Assembly: GCA_018825985.1 (NCBI GenBank)
Contig: JAHKAP010000078.1
Span: forward strand, 1-45,353
Source of the DNA: Candidatus Omnitrophota bacterium
GTDB taxonomy: Bacteria > Omnitrophota > Gorgyraeia > Gygaellales > Profunditerraquicolaceae
Direction of reading: 5' to 3'
DNA: 45,353 nucleotides
Shown: positions 35,669-41,805 of the stretch, one piece after another
Layout of the letters: the number at the start of each line of letters is the position of its first letter
How positions within the stretch are numbered: the first letter of the stretch is position 1
Notes under the pieces: generated by a model
The model's input: only the letters and a program-made list of their open reading frames with translations
Databases searched by the model: none
What the model was told of the DNA's origin: nothing
Translations under genes and position numbers: made by a program

Positions 35669-36268
35669 CTAGCACATTTTATGTAAATACTTTTCTAACT
35701 CGACATCTATCCAACGTTTTAATTTCACATTACGAACTTCTATTCTAGCAATACCATATTTCGACCATTGCAAATCAGGCTTACTCCTATTATCGGAGTG
35801 TATATTCACAGCGATGAATTGAGCGGGCACTTTTAAAGTTTTTGACCAATATGTTTTAACTGCTTTTTTATCAAAATTCTTATAAAGCTGTATAGTAAGG
35901 CATATTTTATTTTCTTTAACCCCGCAAATCTTTTTTAAGAATTCAATAAACAATGTTAACATCCTATGGTCCAAATTCGCCAACTGTATAACATGTTTAT
36001 TTCTTCTGCTGCCTTCAGCCCAATACAGCATAAGGCAAGCCACAAAAAGCTCTTTATCTTCGCTGGTAAATTTATCCTTAATACAAAAGGGGTCGCCCTT
36101 CGGGTTCTGTTTAACATAGGCACTTTCGCTTATCGAACGCCTCTTAAGGCAATACTGCTTCATCCAATAGGCAACAGTTGCCGGGGTTACATTTAATAAT
36201 TTAGCAGAGTCCATCATAGAAAGTTTTTTGTTATAATAAAATCTTTGTAAAATTTTCTTTTCTAACAT
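35669..36268 (-). CDS. HTH plus LAGLIDADG-like protein abutting tRNA-Val
   Basis: The 199-residue protein has an N-terminal helix-turn-helix (about residues 10-42, MDSAKLLNVTPATVAYWMKQ). A LAGLIDADG-like domain follows, with LMLYWAEGS near residues 79-87 and a second half containing YWSKTLKVP and KYGIARIEVRN. Such free-standing proteins resemble homing endonucleases. An upstream in-frame start would lie in the tRNA-Val gene, so I take the ATG at 36268. It sits only 5 nt after the tRNA CCA and has no Shine-Dalgarno. Activity is not proven. Confidence 0.75.
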   Translation of the reverse strand: MLEKKILQRFYYNKKLSMMDSAKLLNVTPATVAYWMKQYCLKRRSISESAYVKQNPKGDPFCIKDKFTSEDKELFVACLMLYWAEGSRRNKHVIQLANLDHRMLTLFIEFLKKICGVKENKICLTIQLYKNFDKKAVKTYWSKTLKVPAQFIAVNIHSDNRSKPDLQWSKYGIARIEVRNVKLKRWIDVELEKYLHKMC

Positions 36269-36273
36269 AAGAG

Positions 36274-36350
36274 TGGTGGGCTCAAGTGGACTCGAACCAC
36301 CGACCTTTTCCATGTCAAGGAAACGCTCTAACCAACTGAGCTATGAGCCC
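36274..36350 (-). tRNA. tRNA-Val (anticodon GAC)
   Basis: A complete cloverleaf: acceptor GGGCTCA/TGAGCCC, D-arm AGCTCAGTTGGTTAGAGC, anticodon stem TTTCC/GGAAA framing TTGACAT (anticodon GAC), and T-arm GGTTCGAGTCC. The discriminator is A, followed by an encoded CCA, which the other three tRNAs here lack. A LAGLIDADG gene begins 5 nt downstream, and a partial copy of its 5' end lies 106 bp upstream. Confidence 0.96.
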
Positions 36351-36373
36351 CAATTTTTATTCTTATCTAACCC

Positions 36374-36456
36374 CCGCCATATTTCTTGGCGGGTCCGCCA
36401 CGTTCGCCACATTGATCGGCGAATCCGCCACGCATTGTGGCGGACTTTGTGGCGGA
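36374..36456. repeat. TGGCGG-type palindromic repeat upstream of tRNA-Val
   Basis: Nested CCGCCA/TGGCGG and CGCCA/TGGCG units lie between the true tRNA-Val 5' end and a partial copy of it. The family resemblance to 25256-25322 is clear, especially at the end GGACTTTGTGGCGGA. It looks like a non-autonomous element inserted at, or carried with a duplication of, the tRNA 5' end. Confidence 0.75.
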
Positions 36457-36480
36457 AACTGAGCTATGAGCCCTAAATTT
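36457..36480 (-). pseudogene. Duplicated 5' fragment of tRNA-Val
   Basis: AACTGAGCTATGAGCCC (+ strand, 36457-36473) is an exact copy of the tRNA-Val 5' end at 36334-36350. The flanking AATTTTTAT/AAATTTTAT sequence is also similar, so about 27 bp is duplicated. Only the acceptor 5' strand and part of the D-arm are present, so it cannot form a tRNA. It and the real tRNA bracket the palindromic repeat. Confidence 0.85.
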
Positions 36481-36517
36481 TATCCGCTGGCTATCTGTCA
36501 AAGAGTTAAATTATCAT

Positions 36518-36600
36518 TGGGCAAGGAGGGAGTTGAACCCTCACAACCTTACGGTCAATAGATTTTAAGTCTATCGTGTATGCCATTCCACCACTTGCCC
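36518..36600 (-). tRNA. tRNA-Leu (anticodon UAA)
   Basis: The cloverleaf has acceptor GGGCAAG/CTTGCCC and the anticodon stem ATAGA/TCTAT framing CTTAAAA (anticodon TAA). It has a long variable arm typical of Leu tRNAs and the T-loop GGTTCAACTCC. The discriminator is A; CCA is not encoded. Confidence 0.95.
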
Positions 36601-36622
36601 GCTGTTACACAATACATTTAAA

Positions 36623-36694
36623 AGGCGACGAGCGGAATCGAACCGCTGAATAGTTGTTTTGCAGACAACTGCCTTACCGCTTGGCTACGTCGCC
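36623..36694 (-). tRNA. tRNA-Cys (anticodon GCA)
   Basis: The cloverleaf has acceptor GGCGACG/CGTCGCC and the anticodon stem GTTGT/ACAAC framing CTGCAAA (anticodon GCA). The T-loop is GGTTCGATTCC. The discriminator base is U, the conserved identity base for tRNA-Cys. CCA is not encoded. It follows coaC by 5 nt. Confidence 0.95.
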
Positions 36695-36699
36695 AAAAC

Positions 36700-37236
36700 C
36701 TACCTGACAATCTTTTTTACTTCTTTCATAATAACATCTATGTCCGCCAAACAACCCGCGCCCACCCTGCCGCAAGCCAACATCCCTTTTTTGGGCTCAA
36801 CAAATCTATAGCCTAAAGATCTCAGCTTCTTAATATTCCCCTGAACAATCTTATTTTCATACATGTTTTCGTTCATCGCCGGACAGATCAATACCGGAGC
36901 CTTTGTGGCGCAGACAACGCAGGTCAATAAATCATCACAGACCCCGGTAGCTATTTTTCCGATGATATTAGCTGTCGCCGGAGCTAACAAAACCAGATCC
37001 GCTTTATCCGCCAAAGATATATGCTCGATTTCCCAGGCTTGAGGCTCGTCAAATAACCCGGTATAAACCTTATCCCCGCTTAAGGCCCCAAACAGCGCCG
37101 GCCGGATGAATTTCTGGGAATCTTCAGTCATCACCACTATAACTGAAAAACCAGCGCCCTTCAGTAACCGGGTTATCTCGCAGGCCTTATATATGGCCAC
37201 ACCCGCGCTAACCCCTAATATAATATTTTTAGGCAT
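36700..37236 (-). CDS. coaC: Phosphopantothenoylcysteine decarboxylase, stand-alone CoaC
   Basis: This flavoprotein decarboxylates phosphopantothenoylcysteine in CoA synthesis. The 178 residues match the CoaC half of Dfp: GVSAGVAIYKA near residues 8-18, the catalytic His in EIEHISL near 69-75, PAMNENMY near 118-125 and the lid motif GMLACGRVGAG near 151-161. The CoaB ligase half normally fused to it is absent, so it must be encoded elsewhere or replaced. It overlaps rpoZ by 8 nt and precedes the tRNA cluster. Confidence 0.9.
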   Translation of the reverse strand: MPKNIILGVSAGVAIYKACEITRLLKGAGFSVIVVMTEDSQKFIRPALFGALSGDKVYTGLFDEPQAWEIEHISLADKADLVLLAPATANIIGKIATGVCDDLLTCVVCATKAPVLICPAMNENMYENKIVQGNIKKLRSLGYRFVEPKKGMLACGRVGAGCLADIDVIMKEVKKIVR

Positions 37237-37429
37237 GAATTTTGTATTGCAGCTTACCTTCCATTATTTCTTTAAAGGCTACTGCCGAGGGCTTCATCGA
37301 AGAATCGGCCTCTACCATCTTAGGCTGGCCCCCAGCTATCTCCAGCGCTCTTTTGGAAACCAAAACCACTAAATTATAAACTGAGCCGCCGCTTTTTTCC
37401 AACAATGTCCCTAATGATATATACGCCAT
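37229..37429 (-). CDS. rpoZ: RNA polymerase omega subunit
   Basis: This 66-residue protein fits the omega subunit, which helps assemble RNA polymerase. It has NLVVLVSKRALEIA near residues 19-32 and KPSAVAFKEIMEGKL near 46-60. It lies between gmk and coaC, the order found in many bacteria (gmk-rpoZ-coaBC). It starts 16 nt after the gmk stop. Confidence 0.88.
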   Translation of the reverse strand: MAYISLGTLLEKSGGSVYNLVVLVSKRALEIAGGQPKMVEADSSMKPSAVAFKEIMEGKLQYKIHA

Positions 37430-37445
37430 GATCTATCTCCTAACT

Positions 37446-38027
37446 TTAACCGCTTGTGTGCGCTAAGACGATCTCTTTTAATTCTTTCAGCGCCTCTTTT
37501 AAATTCTTATTAACCAATTGGTAGTCAAAGGCTTTGGCCGCTAACATTTCTTTTTTAGCTAAACTTAACCTCTTTTTAATCTCCTCGGCTTTAGTCGCCT
37601 GGCAGCGCCGGCGGATTCGTAAAGGCAGGTCGCTTAAAGAGCCGGGCCGGATAAATATAGTCACTGTATCCCCGGGGTATATTCTTTTTATATTCCTGGC
37701 CCCTTTTAGATCTATGCAAAAAAATAAATTCTTAAAACGTTTTAGCTGCTTATCAACGAACTCTTTTGGCGTTCCGTAATAATAACCTAAATATTTGGTC
37801 CATTCAAGAATTTTTTTTGCTTTTAAGTTTGCCTCAAATTCCGTCCGGGAAATAAAAAAATAATCCCGGCCCTGTTTTTCCCCTGTCCTCTTCAGCCTAG
37901 TAGTGAAAGAGACTGAGCGCACAAATCTATTCTTCAGTCCTTTATCTTTGAGTACGCCCTGGACCAGCGTGGTTTTACCCGAGCCAGAAGGCCCGGAAAC
38001 AACAAATATTATTCCTCTATTTTGCAT
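37446..38027 (-). CDS. gmk: Guanylate kinase
   Basis: This enzyme makes GDP from GMP and ATP. The 193 residues include the P-loop SGPSGSGKTT at 11-20, the GMP-binding SVSFTTR near 39-45, GRDYFFIS near residue 53-60, and LDYQLVN-like FDYQLVNKN near residue 164-172. The ATG overlaps the yicC stop. Confidence 0.96.
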   Translation of the reverse strand: MQNRGIIFVVSGPSGSGKTTLVQGVLKDKGLKNRFVRSVSFTTRLKRTGEKQGRDYFFISRTEFEANLKAKKILEWTKYLGYYYGTPKEFVDKQLKRFKNLFFCIDLKGARNIKRIYPGDTVTIFIRPGSLSDLPLRIRRRCQATKAEEIKKRLSLAKKEMLAAKAFDYQLVNKNLKEALKELKEIVLAHTSG

Positions 38028-38860
38028 TATTCTACGTTCTGAACCTGCTCGCGCATCTTCTCAACCTGGCTTTTTACCTGCAAGACGCTCCCAGATATCG
38101 CCACATCAAACGACTTGGCGCCCATAGTATTTGCTTCTCTCTGCATCTCTTGGGCGATAAAATCCAGCTCTTTGCCAACGGGCCCGGCCTTGGGAAGCTT
38201 AGCTTTAAAAGTCCGGATGTGGAAAGAAAGCCTCTCAATCTCTTCGGTAATATCGGAATCTTTTAAAAAAGCTGCCCGCTCTTCATTGGTGCTAAAACCG
38301 GCCACTCTATCTTTAACCGCTTTTTTAAATCTAAAGATAATCTTGCCCAAAAGTTTATCCAGGTTTTTAACCCGCCGGTTTAAATACACATATAGCGCCC
38401 TTCCTTCGCGGTTACGCGTAACCACCAGATCGTCGATCGCCTGGTTTATCAATACTTTTGCTTTCGGCCAAATGCTGGAGGCGGTAATTTTATTTTCGGC
38501 CAAGGATAACACCCCGGGCAAGTTAATTAAAGTATTTATATCCATCTCATCGCTGATATTAAAATTATACTGCTTCTTTATTTTATTTACCGCGCCCAAG
38601 TATTCCTTAAGCAGTTCTTTATTAATAAATACCTTAGTCGCGTCTTTGGTCGAAATATTTATGACGCAGGTAATCCTGCCCCTTTTAATTTTAGATTCAA
38701 TCTCTTTTTTAATTTTATCCTCCCACTGCAGGAATCCTTCGGGCAAATGTAAAACCATATCCAGGAATTTATGGTTTGCGCTTTTTATTTCAACGGAGAA
38801 CTTGCCCGCCGCCGGGACCTCTTTTTCTTTATTCCCAAAACCGGTCATGCTGCTTATCAT
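38027..38860 (-). CDS. yicC: YicC-family endoribonuclease-like protein
   Basis: This 277-residue protein starts with the family signature MISSMTGFGNKE and has VEIKSANHKFLD near residue 23-34. The conserved C-terminus includes GKELDFIAQEMQREANTMGAK near residue 230-250 and ends in KSQVEKMREQVQNVE. E. coli YicC is an endoribonuclease that affects small RNA turnover. The position before gmk-rpoZ is widely conserved. Confidence 0.93.
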   Translation of the reverse strand: MISSMTGFGNKEKEVPAAGKFSVEIKSANHKFLDMVLHLPEGFLQWEDKIKKEIESKIKRGRITCVINISTKDATKVFINKELLKEYLGAVNKIKKQYNFNISDEMDINTLINLPGVLSLAENKITASSIWPKAKVLINQAIDDLVVTRNREGRALYVYLNRRVKNLDKLLGKIIFRFKKAVKDRVAGFSTNEERAAFLKDSDITEEIERLSFHIRTFKAKLPKAGPVGKELDFIAQEMQREANTMGAKSFDVAISGSVLQVKSQVEKMREQVQNVE

Positions 38861-38875
38861 AAAATACCTCTTTCT

Positions 38876-39379
38876 TTAATCCCAATCTTGTCTTTTTAAA
38901 TCTCTGATGGTTATTTCTTTGACTGGATAAAGGTCCACGATTATCTCCTCAGGCAAAAACCAAAGCTTGATCTCTCTTTCAGCCTCAGCTTCATTAGATG
39001 ACACGTGGATCACGTTCTCATAAAGACCGGAAGTAAGAATCCTGCCGTAAGAGCCCCGGATAGACGTAGGCTCAGCCTGCTCCGGGTTGGTGGCTCCGGC
39101 TAAATCCCGGCATTTTTCTATCGCATCATTCCCCCAATATATTAGGGCCATGACTTTACGCCGGTCATGAAGTTCTCCTTTGACATACTTAACCAGCTCT
39201 GAAAAAAATGGCTTATCTTTAAGGTGCTTATAGTGTTCCTGGGCTAATTTATCCGTGACTCTGACCATTTTAGCCGCTACGATCTCTAGTTTAGTTTCGG
39301 ATAGCCGGGTTAAGATATTACCGGTCAATGACTTTTTTAAACCATCCGGCTTAATTAAAATTAAGACTGCCTGGCTCAT
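38876..39379 (-). CDS. ndk: Nucleoside diphosphate kinase, extended form
   Basis: The enzyme transfers phosphate between nucleotides through a phosphohistidine. The active-site segment VIHVSSN matches VIHGSDS, with His near residue 124, and the start LILIKPDGLKK is typical. At 167 residues it is about 25 longer than usual, through extra residues around EKCRDLAGATNPEQAEP and a C-terminal tail LYPVKEITIRDLKRQDWD. Its ATG overlaps the parB stop (ATGA). Confidence 0.9.
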   Translation of the reverse strand: MSQAVLILIKPDGLKKSLTGNILTRLSETKLEIVAAKMVRVTDKLAQEHYKHLKDKPFFSELVKYVKGELHDRRKVMALIYWGNDAIEKCRDLAGATNPEQAEPTSIRGSYGRILTSGLYENVIHVSSNEAEAEREIKLWFLPEEIIVDLYPVKEITIRDLKRQDWD

Positions 39380-40236
39380 TTTATTTCTCCTCTAATTTTT
39401 GCGGTAATTCTTTCCAGATCTTCCTGGGAATAAAATTCGATCTGTATATGCCCGCGCTTATTTCTTTTAACTACCCGCACTTTGGTGGCTAACGCCTGCT
39501 GTAATTCATCTTCTAACACCGCTAAATACGGCTCCCGGGCAGAAACCCGGGCTTTTTGTTTTGCCTGCTTTGGCCTCTGAGTCTTAATCAATGTCTCTAA
39601 CTCTCTTACTGACAATGACTTAGAGATTATTTCCTGGGCTAATTTACGCTGCAAGTTTGAATCGGCAACTTCAAGTAAGGCCTTACCATGGCCGGATGAA
39701 ATTCTATTTTTTTTAATCTCTTCCTGTATCTCTAAGGGCAATTTTAATAGCCGTAAGGTGTTCGTAACTGTAACCCTAGACTTGCCTAAGATCTCACTAA
39801 TCGCCTCCTGGGTTAGCTGGAACTTATCTGCTAGATATTGATAAGCCCTGGCCTCTTCAATCACATTTAAGTTCTGCCTTTGGATATTTTCAATCAATGC
39901 CAACTCTAGAGAGTCTTCATCTTCTACATCTTTGATTATCGCAGGTATCTCTTTGATATTCAATACCCCGGCCGCCCTAAGCCGTCTCTCCCCGGCGATC
40001 AACTCATAATGGCCGGCTTTAGGCCGGACTAAAATCGGCTGAATTATGCCTTTTTCCCGGATTGACTGGGTCAGCTCTTCCAGGCCCTGAGGATCAAAAT
40101 CCTCTCTGGGTTGAAAAGGGTTCGGCTTTATTTGTTCCGCGGAAAGATAAACCACTTTTTCTGATCTTCCGACACCTTCTGCTTCTTTTTCCGGTATAAG
40201 GGCGTTAATCCCTTTACCCAAGGCTTTTCTTTCCAT
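39376..40236 (-). CDS. parB: Chromosome partitioning protein ParB
   Basis: ParB/Spo0J binds parS near the origin and is a CTPase clamp. The 286-residue protein starts ERKALGKGINALIPEK. It has the CTP-binding box GELIAGERRLRAA-like YELIAGERRLRAAG near residue 77-90 and the HTH with LTQEAISEILGKSRVTVTN near 141-159. A C-terminal dimerisation segment follows. I choose the ATG at 40236, which has GGGAG 5 nt upstream; an alternative at 40254 would add six residues. It follows parA and overlaps ndk. Confidence 0.95.
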   Translation of the reverse strand: MERKALGKGINALIPEKEAEGVGRSEKVVYLSAEQIKPNPFQPREDFDPQGLEELTQSIREKGIIQPILVRPKAGHYELIAGERRLRAAGVLNIKEIPAIIKDVEDEDSLELALIENIQRQNLNVIEEARAYQYLADKFQLTQEAISEILGKSRVTVTNTLRLLKLPLEIQEEIKKNRISSGHGKALLEVADSNLQRKLAQEIISKSLSVRELETLIKTQRPKQAKQKARVSAREPYLAVLEDELQQALATKVRVVKRNKRGHIQIEFYSQEDLERITAKIRGEIK

Positions 40237-40265
40237 ATTTTCTCCCATTATCAATGCAATTTGGA

Positions 40266-41069
40266 TTATCCCGCCTTAAAATTGTCCAATCTGACTTCAG
40301 CTACAATTGGTAGCCCTAATATCTCCCGGCTTAATTCTTCGTATTTTTTGGCGCCTAATGAGTCTTTATCATACAAAGCAATTGGTTTTCCAAAACTAGG
40401 AGCTTCGCCTAAACGGATGTTACGTGGTATTACAGTCTGATAAACCTTGTCTTTAAAATGATTTTTTACCTCACTTACCACTTCTCGGCTTAGATTAGTT
40501 CTTAGGTCGGCCATGGTTAAAAATACCCCTTGTATTTCCAGGGACGGGTTAAGATTATTTTTCACAAGACTAATAGTATTAAGCAGTTGGGTCAATCCCT
40601 CTAAGGCATAATATTCAGATTGGACTGGAACTAATATGGCGTCTGAGGCGCACAAAGCATTAACAGTTAATAGCCCTAAGGATGGCGGAGAATCAATAAT
40701 AATATAATCGAAATTAGGCTTTTGGTTAGCTAAAGACTTTTTTAATCTATATTCCCTGCCCAAAGCTCCTACCAACTCTATTTCTGCCCCAGTAAGATCA
40801 AGGTTTGCCGGAGCTATAAATAGATTTTCTACCATAGTCGGCAGCAATATTTCTTTTACATCTAATTCTTCTAAAAGAATATGGTAGGTGCTTTTCTTAA
40901 TATTATGCTTATTAATCCCTAATCCGCTGGTCGCATTAGCTTGGGGGTCCAGGTCGATCAATAAAACTTTCTTTTGGGCAAGCGCAAAATAGGTAGCAAG
41001 ATTAACTGCTGAGGTAGTTTTGCCGGTACCGCCCTTCTGATTACATATTGTAATTACCTTACCCATCAT
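40266..41069 (-). CDS. parA: Chromosome partitioning ATPase ParA
   Basis: ParA/Soj is a Walker-type ATPase that moves ParB-parS complexes. It has the deviant Walker A QKGGTGKTT near residues 11-19, LIDLDPQANAT near 38-48, DYIIIDSPPSLG near 120-131 and the ALEGLTQL segment near 160. The 267-residue length is normal. The first ATG overlaps the stop of the LAGLIDADG gene (ATGA), with a second ATG directly after it. No Shine-Dalgarno is visible within 20 nt, so its translation probably relies on coupling. Confidence 0.95.
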   Translation of the reverse strand: MMGKVITICNQKGGTGKTTSAVNLATYFALAQKKVLLIDLDPQANATSGLGINKHNIKKSTYHILLEELDVKEILLPTMVENLFIAPANLDLTGAEIELVGALGREYRLKKSLANQKPNFDYIIIDSPPSLGLLTVNALCASDAILVPVQSEYYALEGLTQLLNTISLVKNNLNPSLEIQGVFLTMADLRTNLSREVVSEVKNHFKDKVYQTVIPRNIRLGEAPSFGKPIALYDKDSLGAKKYEELSREILGLPIVAEVRLDNFKAG

Positions 41070-41515
41070 TTAGTGTGTATTTTAAAAGCCCTGCTTTTAG
41101 AATTGAGGGCCGAGAGTTTTTCAGCTAGTGTCCTAAGCTTATCATAGTCTACAGCACGATAGTTATTTAATTTATGGAGCACCATCTCGCGCCAAGCACG
41201 GTATGCCTCAAATTTCTTCACGCTCTTCAAGGGATATTTATCAAAGTGTTCTATTATCCTACTTAACTCATTAATTTTTGTTACCCTATAATATACAGAA
41301 GGTTGTGTGAATCCGCTTTTTGCTGTTGGTTCTGATTCTTTAGCATGATATATATTTCCTACGTAATTAAAGTATGCCTGGATATCTTCAATAATTTGCT
41401 TATTATCTTCTCTCTGCCTAATTGCAAAATATAAACCAAATGTCCCCCCGGATCTACTGTAAGTAAATGCTGCTTCTCCATCAGCAAAACCAGTAACATA
41501 CCAAGAATCCAACAT
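41066..41515 (-). CDS. LAGLIDADG-family protein coupled to parA
   Basis: This 149-residue protein has one LAGLIDADG-type motif, WYVTGFADGEAAF at residues 5-17, with the acidic residue at the expected metal position (Glu14). The YFAIRQREDNKQII segment and HFDKYPLKSVKKFEAYRAW near 90-108 are typical of intron-encoded single-motif homing endonucleases, which act as dimers. AGGAAG lies 8 nt before the ATG and a promoter lies upstream. Its stop overlaps the parA start. It is not inside an intron here. It may be a free-standing selfish gene or a domesticated regulator. Confidence 0.82.
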   Translation of the reverse strand: MLDSWYVTGFADGEAAFTYSRSGGTFGLYFAIRQREDNKQIIEDIQAYFNYVGNIYHAKESEPTAKSGFTQPSVYYRVTKINELSRIIEHFDKYPLKSVKKFEAYRAWREMVLHKLNNYRAVDYDKLRTLAEKLSALNSKSRAFKIHTK

Positions 41516-41547
41516 GTTACCGCTTCCTTAAGTGTTTATTTCTGCAC

Positions 41548-41563
41548 ATTTTCACGTAGAACA
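41548..41563. promoter_or_regulatory. Possible parS-like site
   Basis: ATTTTCACGTAGAACA matches 12 of 16 positions of the ParB site TGTTTCACGTGAAACA, including the central TTTCACGT. It lies in the leader of the LAGLIDADG-parA-parB operon, close to the origin. The mismatches break the perfect dyad. It could be a weak ParB site or chance. Confidence 0.35.
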
Positions 41564-41580
41564 TATTGCTTTCTAGTTCT

Positions 41581-41608
41581 ATTATCTTTAAAAAACGCCT
41601 GCTGTCAA
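41581..41608 (-). promoter_or_regulatory. Promoter before the LAGLIDADG-parA-parB operon
   Basis: A perfect TTGACA (41608-41603) overlaps the jag stop codon. After a 16-nt spacer comes GATAAT (41586-41581). The predicted transcript starts near 41574 and would carry the parS-like sequence in its leader before the LAGLIDADG start. This is a strong promoter by consensus. Confidence 0.65.
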
Positions 41609-41805
41609 GAGTTTTCTTTGCTTTTGATCTGGCTAACTCTCACCTTTGCCAACTTAGCTCCTGGCATACCAAACAACCCTTTTTCTTCTTCGCAAAGTAC
41701 CTCTATTTTTACCTGCTCCCGCTCAAGATGTAATTCTTTTAGCGCTTTCCTAACCGCTTCCTCTACCGTTCTCCCCTCAACTTCTACACTATATTTATTA
41801 TTCAT
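41605..41805 (-). CDS. jag: Jag/KhpB N-terminal domain only
   Basis: The 66-residue protein consists of the Jag_N domain alone: YSVEVEGRTVEEAVRKALKE near residues 5-24, then IEVLCEEEKGLFGMPGAKLAKVRV. Full Jag (KhpB) proteins continue with KH and R3H RNA-binding domains. Here a TGA follows after IKSKENS, and a promoter and the LAGLIDADG gene begin. No remnant of KH or R3H is visible in the 89-nt gap. Its ATG overlaps the yidC stop (ATGA), keeping the usual yidC-jag order. Confidence 0.85.
   Translation of the reverse strand: MNNKYSVEVEGRTVEEAVRKALKELHLEREQVKIEVLCEEEKGLFGMPGAKLAKVRVSQIKSKENS

Noticed and set aside
36273-36476. A + strand frame over tRNA-Val and the repeat
   Set aside because: It is formed by tRNA and repeat sequence.
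36457-36480. A second functional tRNA-Val
   Set aside because: Only the first 17 or so bases of the tRNA are duplicated; no anticodon or T-arm follows.
38115-38879. A 254-codon + strand frame
   Set aside because: It lies opposite yicC, has no family motif or ribosome site, and runs against the co-orientation of all neighbours. It is a shadow frame.
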